Positions 1 through 6,352 are shown, numbered from the stretch's first letter. The stretch: 6,811 nucleotides of DNA from Acidobacteriota bacterium (GCA_016789625.1 JAEUQS010000784.1:1-6811); one strand, 5' to 3'. Made by a program: numbers and translations. The notes: a model not told the origin generated them from the sequence alone.

Positions 1-340
1 AGCCATCCAGCACGAACGTGCCCGGCAGCGCAGCGAGGAGCGCGACGAGAAAGCGGGCGGGCGTCCCCGCGGGGCCGAGGTCGAGATGGACCTCGCTCGC
101 GGGCGGCGACAACGGACCCGACACCCGAATCACCCGATCCCCGAACGCGACGCGCGCGCCGAGCCGTTCGAGAGCCGCGCCCAGCGCCCGGGTGTCGTCC
201 GCGTCGAGCGGGTGGCGGAGCAGGCTCTCGCCGTGCGCCAAGGCCCCGAGGACGAGCGCGCGGTTCGTGACGCTCTTCGAGCCGGGTACGCGCACCCGGC
301 CCATGAGCCGGCCGGCAAGGAGGCGGCGGGTCGACGTCAT
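1..340 (-). CDS. aroA: 3-phosphoshikimate 1-carboxyvinyltransferase (EPSP synthase), N-terminal part, cut by window edge
   Basis: EPSP synthase joins phosphoenolpyruvate to shikimate-3-phosphate in the cytoplasmic shikimate pathway to aromatic amino acids. Only the first 113 codons are present; the frame stays open to base 1. The signature PGSKSVTNRAL places Lys22, Ser23 and Arg27 at the same residue numbers as the shikimate-3-phosphate-binding residues of the E. coli enzyme, which supports the ATG at 340 as the start. A second signature, AGTPARFL (residues 91-98), corresponds to the conserved glycine loop NAGTAMRP of the E. coli type; here the preceding Asn is Pro and the last Pro is Phe, so the loop is a variant, though similar forms exist in the family. 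An Asp-Ala-Asp-Asp-Thr-Arg stretch at 46-51 also fits the family. The start codon overlaps the stop of the lpxH-like gene (ATGA), with no clear Shine-Dalgarno, so translation is probably coupled. Identification is firm; the remaining roughly three quarters of the gene lies outside. Confidence 0.93.
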   Translation of the reverse strand, partial: MTSTRRLLAGRLMGRVRVPGSKSVTNRALVLGALAHGESLLRHPLDADDTRALGAALERLGARVAFGDRVIRVSGPLSPPASEVHLDLGPAGTPARFLVALLAALPGTFVLDG

Positions 341-1113
341 TGTGCGTACGTGCGCTTCACGGCCCGGGACGCGGACGGCTCCTCGACGATGGTCAGCGTG
401 CCGTCGGGAGCGATCTCGGCGTGCTTCCGCTCCTCGAGCCACGCGGGGAGGATCCGGGCGATGCCGTCGGCCTCCTCGTAGTGCTTCTCCACGTGGAAGT
501 GCCCGATGAGGACCTCCTCGTAGCCGGCTCGGCGCGCCCGTCGGCCCTCCTCGACGAGCGCCTCGTGCGGAAGGTGCGTCTTGTGCTTGAAGTTCGTGGT
601 GTAGAGCCGGGCCTCCGTCTGCTTCACGATCGTGCGCGCCAGAGCGCCGGGCATGACCTTCAGCACGGCCCGCGAGACGGGGTTCTTCGACAGCACCCGG
701 AAGAACCGGTACGGCAGATCGCTCGTGTTCACGCGGTCCCCGTGCACGAACGCGTACCGCTTTCCACCCAGCTCCAGCCCGTCTGTCAGACCGTAGGCCG
801 CAAACGACACGGCGAACGGGGAGCCATCGAGGAAGAAGTCGCGGTTGCCCTCGATGTAGCGGAAGGAGACGCCGCGCGCCGCCAGCGAGGCCCAGCCGTC
901 CAGCACCTGCCGGAGGAGCGGGGTCTCGAATTTCCGGCTGCCGATGAAATAGTGAAAGATGTCCCCGAGCAGCACGACGGTGCGGAAACCCCGCTCGTAG
1001 AGGGCCTCCAGGGCCGCCAGGAAGTCTTCCCCGTCCTTCTCGGCCTGGCCGAGATGGGCGTCCGCGAAGATCGCGACGGAGCCGGGGACCTTGGTGGGGG
1101 CGGGAAATCGCAT
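337..1113 (-). CDS. lpxH: LpxH-like UDP-2,3-diacylglucosamine diphosphatase (calcineurin-type metallophosphoesterase)
   Basis: The 258-residue protein carries the full metal-ligand set of the calcineurin-like phosphoesterase fold in LpxH order: Asp18 and His20 (DAHLG), Asp51 (GDIFHYFIG), Asn90 with Arg91 (EGNRDFF), His124 (HGD), and His205/His207 (GHFH). The EGNRDF and GD-x-FHYF-x-G forms are the ones seen in LpxH rather than in general phosphoesterases. A helical, basic insertion (about 132-195) lies between the HGD and GHFH motifs, where LpxH has its lipid-binding cap. LpxH hydrolyses UDP-2,3-diacylglucosamine to lipid X plus UMP at the inner face of the cytoplasmic membrane, in lipid A synthesis. 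Length is close to the usual 240 or so residues. There is no signal peptide. The start at 1113 gives an intact N-terminus but has no clear ribosome binding site. The gene overlaps aroA by four bases. A related phosphoesterase with another nucleotide or lipid substrate remains possible; no other lpx gene is visible to confirm it. Confidence 0.82.
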   Translation of the reverse strand: MRFPAPTKVPGSVAIFADAHLGQAEKDGEDFLAALEALYERGFRTVVLLGDIFHYFIGSRKFETPLLRQVLDGWASLAARGVSFRYIEGNRDFFLDGSPFAVSFAAYGLTDGLELGGKRYAFVHGDRVNTSDLPYRFFRVLSKNPVSRAVLKVMPGALARTIVKQTEARLYTTNFKHKTHLPHEALVEEGRRARRAGYEEVLIGHFHVEKHYEEADGIARILPAWLEERKHAEIAPDGTLTIVEEPSASRAVKRTYAQ

Positions 1114-1125
1114 CGTGCCGGTGAG

Positions 1126-1131
1126 ATTTTA
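1126..1131 (-). promoter_or_regulatory. Possible -10 element for the lpxH-aroA operon
   Basis: On the minus strand this reads TAAAAT, one mismatch from TATAAT, and it is an AT-rich island in very GC-rich DNA. It ends 12 bases before the ATG at 1113, which would give a leader of only about six bases, consistent with the absence of a Shine-Dalgarno. No TTGACA-like sequence occurs 16-18 bases upstream, so the call is weak. Confidence 0.25.
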
Positions 1132-1166
1132 GGGGCCCGGGTCACTCCCAGAGGAAGCGCGGACTC

Positions 1167-1180
1167 GTGAGGGGTCTCAC
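1167..1180. repeat. Short perfect inverted repeat in the divergent intergenic region
   Basis: GTGAG and CTCAC flank a GGGT spacer, making a perfect 5-base inverted repeat with a 4-base loop. Its position between two divergent genes would suit an operator or a small leader hairpin for the protease transcript. It is short enough to occur by chance, and no U-tract follows, so it is not a terminator. Confidence 0.3.
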
Positions 1181-1219
1181 CCTATCCACGGGTTGCCTTT
1201 GATACGGTCCCATTCCGCT

Positions 1220-1224
1220 GGAGA
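1220..1224 (+). promoter_or_regulatory. Possible Shine-Dalgarno for the protease start at 1238
   Basis: GGAGA lies 13 bases before the ATG at 1238. The spacing is longer than the usual 5-9 bases, but it is the only purine-rich match near this start, and it lies downstream of the competing TTG at 1193, so it can only serve the 1238 start. Confidence 0.4.
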
Positions 1225-1237
1225 TTTCCGACCCGAC

Positions 1238-4200
1238 ATGAAGCGCCCCGCCCTCCTCGCCTCCCTGGTTTCCCTCGCGATCTCTTTCGGAGCGCGTGCG
1301 GAGAAGGTGTTCGTGGCGCCGGCAGTGGACGCGGCGGCGGCCTCGCTCGCTTCTGGCGAGCGCATCGACGTCCTCGTGCTCGTGGATGAGGAACCAGCCG
1401 GAAGGACCACGGCCCGGCCCCAGGACGGCGACGTGCTCGACCGCATGGTGGCGGCCCTGCCCGCGACCGAGGCGACTCCGGGACGGCGGCTCTCAACTGC
1501 TCCCATCCTCGCTCTCTCTGTGACGCCCGCGGGCCTCGCGGCCCTCAGGTCCGCGCCCGGCGTCCTCACGATCACGAAAGACGGCGTCGTGCGCCCCGCC
1601 GGACAGGTCTCCACCGCCTTCATCGGCGCCGACCGTCTGTTCGCGAGCGGCCTCCGCGGCGACGGCCGCGCGGCGGCCATCGTCGACAGCGGCGTCGACG
1701 TGTTCCACCCGGACCTCGGCGGAGCGGCCGGCACCCCGAGCCCCCGGGTCCTCGCGGGCTACAACTTCGCGGGCAAGCCCGGCAGCGAGGCCGACCTTTC
1801 CGACTGCAGCGGGCACGGCACCGCCGTGGCCGGCGTCATCGGCGGACCGCTCGGCGTCGCGCCCGGGTCGCGCTTCGTGGCCCTCAAGATCTTCGATGCC
1901 GCGGACGGCTGCCGCACGGGTTCGACCTCCAACGTGCTCGCCGCGGTGGACTGGGCCGTCGCGAACCGCAGGAAGCTGGGCCTCGAGGTCATCAACCTGA
2001 GCCTCGCGGGCGACAAGCCCTTCGCCGGCTTCTGCGACCGGGACGATCCCATTTCCGCGCGCGTCTTCGATGCCGCGCGCGCCGCGGGGCTCGCCGTCGT
2101 GGCCGCCTCGGGGAACGACGGCAAGACCGAGGGCGTCACCTGGCCCGCCTGCTTCTCCTCGGTCGCGGCCGTGGGCATGGTCTATCCCGCGTCGATGGGC
2201 TCGGTCTCCTGGGGCGGAGCCTCGAGCTGCCGCGACGCGAGCTCGGCCCCGGACGTCGTGCCCTGCGCGAGCAACACCGGCCCGAGCCTCGCGCTCCTCG
2301 CGCCGGGCGTGTCCTGGTCCACGGCCGTCCCCGGCGGCGGACGCACGTCCACGTTCTCGGGAACTTCGGCCGCGGCGCCCGCCGTCGCCGCCGCGCTGCT
2401 CCTTTCCCGCCAGGCCCGCGCTCTGCAGGACCCGCTCCTCTCGCTCGACCTCCTGCGCAGCAGCGGCGCGCCGGTGCGCGACGACCGCACGGGCCGGCTC
2501 GCGCCGCGCCTCGACCTGGCCGCCGCGCTCGACGCCACGGCGCCCATTAGCGGCACCTGCGTCACGCGGGACATCCCCGACGGCGCCTCCTCGGGAACCA
2601 GCTGTGAAGCGCTCGTCTCGAGCCTCACCGGCCGCATCTCCTCCCTGGCGCTCGCGCTCACGATCGACCATCCGGATCCCACGGAGCTCGTCGTGACGCT
2701 CACGGGTCCCGACGGCACCGACGTCCTCCTCATGAACCGTTCCGGAAAGAAGGGCGAGGCCGTGCGCGAGGTGTTCGGCCGCACCGCCGACGCCATCGAG
2801 CCCCTCTCGGGCTTCAACGGCCGCGACGCCTCGGGCCGCTGGCGCCTCACCGTGATCGACTCGAACCCCGGCAACGCCGGGCGGATCATCTCGTGGGCGC
2901 TCCTCATCGAGCCCGAAGGGCCCGCGCCCGCGACGGGTCCGTTCGCCGCCACGTCGGTCTTCCCCGCGGCCACGCAGCGGGCGGGCCGCATGGGCGCGTA
3001 CTTCACCACCGACGCGCGCTTCTTCAACACCGATCCGCTGAAGGCCCGCGACGTGAGCCTCCGCTTCTATCCGTCGGACCGCGTCTCGAGCCCGATGGGC
3101 ACGGACGGTCGCGAGGTGAGCTTCACCATTCCGCCCATGGGCACACGGGTCCTCGGCAACGTCCTCGGCGACGCGTTCCGCACGTCGGACTACGGCCCGC
3201 TCTTCGTGAGCGCCCCGGAATCCGTCGTGGCCGGGGCCCGCACCGCGACCGCGGCGCCGCAGGGGGGCAGCTACGGCACGTTCGTGAGGGCTCTCGGCCC
3301 CGCGCAGGCCCTCTCGCCGACCGGCGAGATCCAGATCCTCATCCCGCCGATCCGGGAGACGGGGTTCCGCCTGAACATCGGCCTCACCGAGATCGTGGGC
3401 GGCGAGGCGGGCCTCGAGGTCACGGTGAAAGACCGCCTCGGTGCGCCGAAGGGCGTCCTCCGGGAGACCGTCGGCCCGTACTCGCTCAAGCAGATCAACG
3501 ACATCTACGCAGTCCTCGCCATCACCCCCGACAAGGACGACCGCATCGAGGTCAAGACCTACGCGGGCGGGGGACGCGTGCTGGCCTTCGGGTCTGCCGT
3601 GGACAACGAGACGAACGACTCCTTCCTCGTGAACGGCAGCCGGCCCGTCACCGACATGCTGCTCCCCGCGGCCGCGCACGCGGCCGGGCAGTTCGGAGCG
3701 CGCTTCCTCACCGATCTCAAGCTCGCGAACCCGCACCCGTTCCCCGTGCGGGCCCGCATCTCCTACATCCCCACCACGGGCCCGGCGTTCGACTCCGTGG
3801 TCGTGCCGGTGGGTGCCAATGGAACCCGCCTTCTTGACGACGTATTGGAGCTTCTCTTCTGGCCCTTCGAGGACGTCTCGGGCGCGCTCCGCATCACCGT
3901 GTTCGACGGCGCGACGCTCGTCGTCTCGAGCCGCACCTACACGCAGCCGGCTCCTCCGGCCCTCGGGTCCTACGGCCTCTCCATCGACCCGCTCACCGCG
4001 CCCGTCGAGGCGACGCCCGGCCGGCGCATCGCGCTCACGTTCCTCTCGGGCGGCGCGCGCAACCGGACGAATCTCGGAATCATCGAGACGAGCGGCCAGA
4101 TGACGCGCCTGAGGCTCACGCTCTACGGTGCCGAGGGCGAGAAGCTCATCGCCCGGGAGCTCACGATCGAGGGCGGCACGGGCCTGCAGTGGAACGACAT

Positions 4201-4345
4201 CTTCGCCACGCTGGGCATTCCGCCCCGGGCGGAGGCCTCGGGAATCCTCGAGGTTCTCTCCGGCGGCTCGGTGGTCGCGCACGCGATCCAGATCGACAAC
4301 ACGACGAACGACGCCGTGTTCGTGGGCGGCCGGATCCTTCCCTAG
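1238..4345 (+). CDS. Secreted subtilisin-family (S8) serine protease with P domain and two tandem C-terminal modules
   Basis: The 1035-residue product is a multi-domain exported protease. Residues 1-21 form a signal peptide (Lys2-Arg3, hydrophobic core, Ala-Arg-Ala cleavage site). Residues about 22-130 look like an I9-type prodomain that folds and inhibits the enzyme. The S8 catalytic domain (about 135-435) has the complete triad: Asp150 in VDSGVD, His193 in SGHGTAVAG and Ser377 in SGTSAAAP, with oxyanion-hole Asn293 in ASGND. A P/Homo B domain follows (about 440-558: jelly-roll strands, NGRDASGRW, ending SWALLIEP). The rest (574-1035) is two tandem modules described separately. Eight cysteines (190, 225, 266, 305, 331, 343, 441, 456) all fall in the catalytic and P domains, an even number that suits disulfides in an oxidising compartment. 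The protein has no C-terminal anchor or recognised sorting signal. It is transcribed alone, and its stop overlaps that of the convergent methyltransferase. The start at 1238 was preferred over TTG at 1193 because of the signal peptide. Active protease is very likely; the substrate is unknown. Confidence 0.93.
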   Translation: MKRPALLASLVSLAISFGARAEKVFVAPAVDAAAASLASGERIDVLVLVDEEPAGRTTARPQDGDVLDRMVAALPATEATPGRRLSTAPILALSVTPAGLAALRSAPGVLTITKDGVVRPAGQVSTAFIGADRLFASGLRGDGRAAAIVDSGVDVFHPDLGGAAGTPSPRVLAGYNFAGKPGSEADLSDCSGHGTAVAGVIGGPLGVAPGSRFVALKIFDAADGCRTGSTSNVLAAVDWAVANRRKLGLEVINLSLAGDKPFAGFCDRDDPISARVFDAARAAGLAVVAASGNDGKTEGVTWPACFSSVAAVGMVYPASMGSVSWGGASSCRDASSAPDVVPCASNTGPSLALLAPGVSWSTAVPGGGRTSTFSGTSAAAPAVAAALLLSRQARALQDPLLSLDLLRSSGAPVRDDRTGRLAPRLDLAAALDATAPISGTCVTRDIPDGASSGTSCEALVSSLTGRISSLALALTIDHPDPTELVVTLTGPDGTDVLLMNRSGKKGEAVREVFGRTADAIEPLSGFNGRDASGRWRLTVIDSNPGNAGRIISWALLIEPEGPAPATGPFAATSVFPAATQRAGRMGAYFTTDARFFNTDPLKARDVSLRFYPSDRVSSPMGTDGREVSFTIPPMGTRVLGNVLGDAFRTSDYGPLFVSAPESVVAGARTATAAPQGGSYGTFVRALGPAQALSPTGEIQILIPPIRETGFRLNIGLTEIVGGEAGLEVTVKDRLGAPKGVLRETVGPYSLKQINDIYAVLAITPDKDDRIEVKTYAGGGRVLAFGSAVDNETNDSFLVNGSRPVTDMLLPAAAHAAGQFGARFLTDLKLANPHPFPVRARISYIPTTGPAFDSVVVPVGANGTRLLDDVLELLFWPFEDVSGALRITVFDGATLVVSSRTYTQPAPPALGSYGLSIDPLTAPVEATPGRRIALTFLSGGARNRTNLGIIETSGQMTRLRLTLYGAEGEKLIARELTIEGGTGLQWNDIFATLGIPPRAEASGILEVLSGGSVVAHAIQIDNTTNDAVFVGGRILP
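2957..3658 (+). repeat. C-terminal module, copy 1, in the protease (residues about 574-807)
   Basis: This is the first of two homologous stretches of about 230 residues. It opens with VFPAATQRAGRMGAYFTTDA, continues through beta-strand-like sequence, has a GSYG turn, then a second half with LNIGLTEI, NDIYAVLAI (Asn754) and a closing signature DNETNDSFLVNG (Asp789). The two halves look related to each other (a strand with TD or LN-x-G, then an alternating hydrophobic strand, then a turn), suggesting two beta-sandwich subdomains per module. I do not recognise an established named family. No catalytic residues stand out, so a binding, spacer or surface-attachment role is inferred. Confidence 0.75.
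3659..4342 (+). repeat. C-terminal module, copy 2, in the protease (residues about 808-1035)
   Basis: This is the second copy. Landmarks repeat at nearly constant offsets from copy 1: TTD Asp592 and LTD Asp826 (234 apart), NDIY Asn754 and NDIF Asn986 (232 apart), DNETND Asp789 and DNTTND Asp1020 (231 apart), and GSYG turns in both. It opens LLPAAAHAAGQFGARFLTDL and ends at the protein C-terminus with DAVFVGGRILP. At the nucleotide level the DNxTND segment differs by only three of 21 bases between copies, although the rest has diverged well, so this is an old in-frame tandem duplication and not a recent one. Confidence 0.75.
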
Positions 4346-4351
4346 GAATCC
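4332..4351. other. Inverted repeat spanning the overlapping stop codons of two convergent genes
   Basis: The stops of the protease (TAG 4343-4345) and the methyltransferase (TAG on the minus strand, 4344-4342) lie within the palindrome CCTAGG (4341-4346). Around it an imperfect hairpin can form: TTCC (4338-4341) pairs with GGAA (4345-4348) around CTA, and GGA (4332-4334) with TCC (4349-4351) across a three-base bulge. No T-tract follows on either strand, so it is not a standard intrinsic terminator, but it is the only structure at a junction where two transcripts must end. Confidence 0.5.
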
Positions 4352-5109
4352 GTTCTGCCCGCGCGAATCGCGCGAATGGCGAGAGTCACGCCGAACGGGA
4401 AGCTCACGAACCTCACCAGCCAGGCCTCGAGAAAAAGGAGCCGCGTGAGGAGCCCGTTCACGAGCCCGGGAGTGAACGCGAAATCCGAGCGGGCTTCTTC
4501 GGTGCGCTGCCTTCCGAGAAGGCGCGTGAGGACGCGGACCACGAGGATCGCGGGCGAGAGGAACGAGTTGGCATAGGTCGCCCGTTCCACCGTGAACCCC
4601 GCGGCCACGAGCCTGCGCTCGAGATCGGCCCGCGTGTAGCGCCTCAGGCCGTGGACGGCCACGTCGTGCTCGCCCCGGAGAATCGGGAACGCCGCGACCG
4701 TGAGATAGAGGAGCCCGCCGGGCCGGAGCACGCGAGCCAGCTCGCGAAGCGCGGCCTGGTCGTCGGGCACGCAGACGAGGACGTCGTGCGAGAACGCCGC
4801 GTCGAAGGACGCCGAGGGGAACGGCAACGCCGTGATCGAGGCCTGCAGGAGCGGAGCGAGTCCGCGTCCCTTGCAGAAGAGGAGAGCCGGGAAGGAAAGG
4901 TCGAGCCCGAAGGGCCTCGTGCCGCTCGCTGTCTTCACATGCTCGGAGTTGGCACCCGTACCCGATCCGGCGTCGAGCACGCGGCGCGGGGCACCTTCCT
5001 GAGGCTGAAAGAGCCCGGGGGCGAGGGAACGCGCGATGCGCCGCATCCCGCGGTACCACCAGTACCCGTCCTCGACGCCGCGCATGATCTCGTATTCGCG
5101 AAGGTTCAT
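4342..5109 (-). CDS. Class I SAM-dependent methyltransferase (Methyltransf_11-like), surface-glycan-associated type
   Basis: The 255-residue protein has a Rossmann-type methyltransferase core. Motif I is LDAGSGTGANS (45-55), followed by the acidic residue ending strand 2 (GLDLS, Asp70), a motif II region ALPFPSASFDAAF (94-106), and the post-motif ELARVLRPGG (123-132). The N-terminal EDGYWWYRGMRRI and the later EHDVAVHGLRRYT (147-159) are typical of a methyltransferase subgroup often found near glycosyltransferases and cell-surface glycan genes; that is known of the group, and the substrate here is not shown. The C-terminal third has hydrophobic stretches (about 182-198 and 218-247), so membrane association is plausible. 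It lies divergent from a PIG-V-like glycosyltransferase 25 bases away and convergent with the protease, overlapping its stop. The ATG at 5109 is supported by a Shine-Dalgarno-like AGGA ten bases upstream. There is no signal peptide. A methyl acceptor such as a lipid-linked sugar or quinone-like lipid cannot be told apart from sequence. Confidence 0.85.
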   Translation of the reverse strand: MNLREYEIMRGVEDGYWWYRGMRRIARSLAPGLFQPQEGAPRRVLDAGSGTGANSEHVKTASGTRPFGLDLSFPALLFCKGRGLAPLLQASITALPFPSASFDAAFSHDVLVCVPDDQAALRELARVLRPGGLLYLTVAAFPILRGEHDVAVHGLRRYTRADLERRLVAAGFTVERATYANSFLSPAILVVRVLTRLLGRQRTEEARSDFAFTPGLVNGLLTRLLFLEAWLVRFVSFPFGVTLAIRAIRAGRTDS

Positions 5110-5134
5110 TCGCCCGATATCCTACGGGCACGCG
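5110..5134. promoter_or_regulatory. 25-base divergent gap between methyltransferase and PIG-V-like gene
   Basis: Two divergent starts face each other across 25 bases. On the minus strand, TAGGA (5124-5120) is a plausible ribosome binding site for the methyltransferase. On the plus strand, TATCCT (5118-5123) is a weak -10 match that would imply an almost leaderless transcript for the glycosyltransferase gene. The gap is too short for two full promoters, so at least one must extend into the opposite coding region. Confidence 0.4.
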
Positions 5135-6352
5135 ATGGACGAACGGCCAGGGGGTCTCTCCACGGGCGGCCCCCGAACGGCTCGCCTCCTCCTCGCGGGC
5201 GTCCTGTGGCTGGCCTTCGTGTGGATCGTGGCGATCGCTTCCCGGGATCGTCTCCCCTGGCCCGACAACCCCTGGACCTACGACCTCGAGCGCCGCGTCT
5301 CGCCCCTCACGCGCTGGGACTCCGGCTGGTACGTTCCGCTCGCCGAGCGGGGCTACGAGAAGGTCCCGGAGCGGCAGGGCCAGCAGACGAACCACGCGTT
5401 CTTTCCGCTCTACCCGCTCCTCGTGAGGGTGCTTACCCGCGCGACGGGGCTCGAGACGAGCCATGCCGGAAACGTCGTCTCGGGCCTCGCGTTCCTCGGG
5501 CTCCTGCCGCTCTTCGCCGCGTTCGTGCGAAGCCGCTTCGGCGCGGAGCGCGTGGGGCCCGCGGTGGCCGTATTCCTGCTCTTTCCCACGTCTTTCTTCT
5601 TCGCTGCCGTGTACACCGAGTCGCTCGTCGTGCTCCTGTCGCTCGGGGCCGTGCTCCTCGTGGAGAAGGACCGGCCCTTCGCCTCGGCCGCCCTCGGCTT
5701 TCTGGCCGGGCTCACGCGCGTCTCCGGGCTCCTCCTCGGTCCGTACCTCTTCCTCGCGTCGCTGAGGCGGAGCCGGGTGGCGAACGAGCGGCCCTGGCCC
5801 ACCGCGCTGAAGGCTCTCCTCGCCGGCGTGTCGCCGGCTCTCGGGTTCGGTCTTTTCTGTCTCTACTTCCAGCGCCGCTTCGGCGATCCGCTGCTCTTCT
5901 TCCGCGCGCAGCACAACTGGGCGCCCGAGGCCAAGACGACTCTCGACGGCCCGGCCCGCGTCTTTCGCGCGGTGGCGAGCGACCTGGCGACGGGGGCCGT
6001 CTGGCGCGAGCCCGCACGCACGTTCGAAGGGCTCTACGTGATCCTCTTCCTCGTGCTCGTCGTCCTGCTCCTCGTGCGGAGCCGGGTTTTCGAGGCGAGC
6101 GCGTGGACGAGGGAAGGCGCGGCGCGAAACCTCGTGCCCGAAGCCGTCTACGTGAGCCTGCTCCTCACCGCGGTGCTCCTCTCGGGCTGGTTCGAGAGCG
6201 CGGGCCGCTACGTGCTGCCGGCCTTTCCCGCGTTCGCCGTGCTCGGCGGCCTCTCGCGATTCCGCGTCGCCTGGCCGCTCTGGCTCGCGGCCTCGGCCGT
6301 CGCGCAGGCGATCTACGTGTTCCTGTTCGTGAACTGGATCTGGGCGGGATGA
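5135..6352 (+). CDS. PIG-V/GPI18-like GT-C family glycosyltransferase (probable polyprenyl-phosphate-sugar dependent)
   Basis: The 405-residue protein is polytopic, with hydrophobic helices at about 17-36, 111-131, 140-176 (probably two), 183-210, 225-246, near the FEGLY-VILFL region, and two or three more to the C-terminus. It matches the PIG-V mannosyltransferase family layout. The first periplasmic loop has RWDSGWY (Asp62, the likely catalytic acid of GT-C enzymes) and AERGY. It is followed by AFFPLYPLL (88-96), FPTSFFFAAVYTESL (150-164), GLTRVSGLLL (192-201) and FGDPLLFFRAQHNW (249-262). In eukaryotes PIG-V adds the second mannose of the GPI anchor from dolichol-phosphate-mannose; bacterial homologues are mostly uncharacterised and would use a polyprenyl-phosphate sugar at the outer face of the inner membrane. 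The ATG at 5135 was chosen because an upstream extension would be antisense to the methyltransferase coding region and the hydrophilic N-terminus plus first helix fit well. There is no clear Shine-Dalgarno. Its stop overlaps the next start (ATGA), so it is co-translated with the lipoprotein gene. Confidence 0.85.
   Translation: MDERPGGLSTGGPRTARLLLAGVLWLAFVWIVAIASRDRLPWPDNPWTYDLERRVSPLTRWDSGWYVPLAERGYEKVPERQGQQTNHAFFPLYPLLVRVLTRATGLETSHAGNVVSGLAFLGLLPLFAAFVRSRFGAERVGPAVAVFLLFPTSFFFAAVYTESLVVLLSLGAVLLVEKDRPFASAALGFLAGLTRVSGLLLGPYLFLASLRRSRVANERPWPTALKALLAGVSPALGFGLFCLYFQRRFGDPLLFFRAQHNWAPEAKTTLDGPARVFRAVASDLATGAVWREPARTFEGLYVILFLVLVVLLLVRSRVFEASAWTREGAARNLVPEAVYVSLLLTAVLLSGWFESAGRYVLPAFPAFAVLGGLSRFRVAWPLWLAASAVAQAIYVFLFVNWIWAG

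Larger units (their letters stand above)
1114..1237. promoter_or_regulatory. Divergent intergenic region between lpxH-like gene and protease gene
   Basis: This is the only sizeable gap in the window and must hold, or lie next to, the promoters for the minus-strand lpxH-aroA pair and for the protease. It holds a TAAAAT hexamer on the minus strand (1131 to 1126), which matches the sigma-70 -10 consensus at five of six positions, and a small perfect inverted repeat at 1167-1180. I see no convincing -35 partner on either strand and no convincing -10 on the plus strand. A TTG at 1193 could in principle extend the protease by 15 residues, but the ATG at 1238 starts a clean signal peptide and is preferred. 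Confidence 0.5.

Noticed and set aside
340..1170. A 276-codon plus-strand frame opposite the lpxH-like gene.
   Set aside because: It mirrors a gene with a complete set of LpxH metal ligands, and its own translation shows no motif; it is a high-GC shadow.
1193..1237. TTG start extending the protease by 15 residues.
   Set aside because: The extra residues are polar and charged and would bury the signal peptide; the ATG at 1238 gives a standard export signal and has a GGAG-like site between the two candidates.
2893..3837. A 314-codon plus-strand frame inside the protease gene, in another frame.
   Set aside because: The translation is Arg/His/Gly/Pro-rich and the protease frame carries clear homologous repeats through the same bases, so this one is not coding.
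5036..5134. Upstream ATG extending the PIG-V-like protein by 33 residues.
   Set aside because: The extension is antisense to the methyltransferase N-terminus, is basic and unlike a family N-terminus, and would overlap a divergent gene by 74 bases.
1493..5914. A 1473-codon open frame on the minus strand across the protease, methyltransferase and half of the glycosyltransferase gene.
   Set aside because: It is antisense or out of frame to three well-supported genes, its translation is a low-complexity mix of Arg, Glu, Gly and Ala with no domain, and long stop-free shadows are expected at this GC content.
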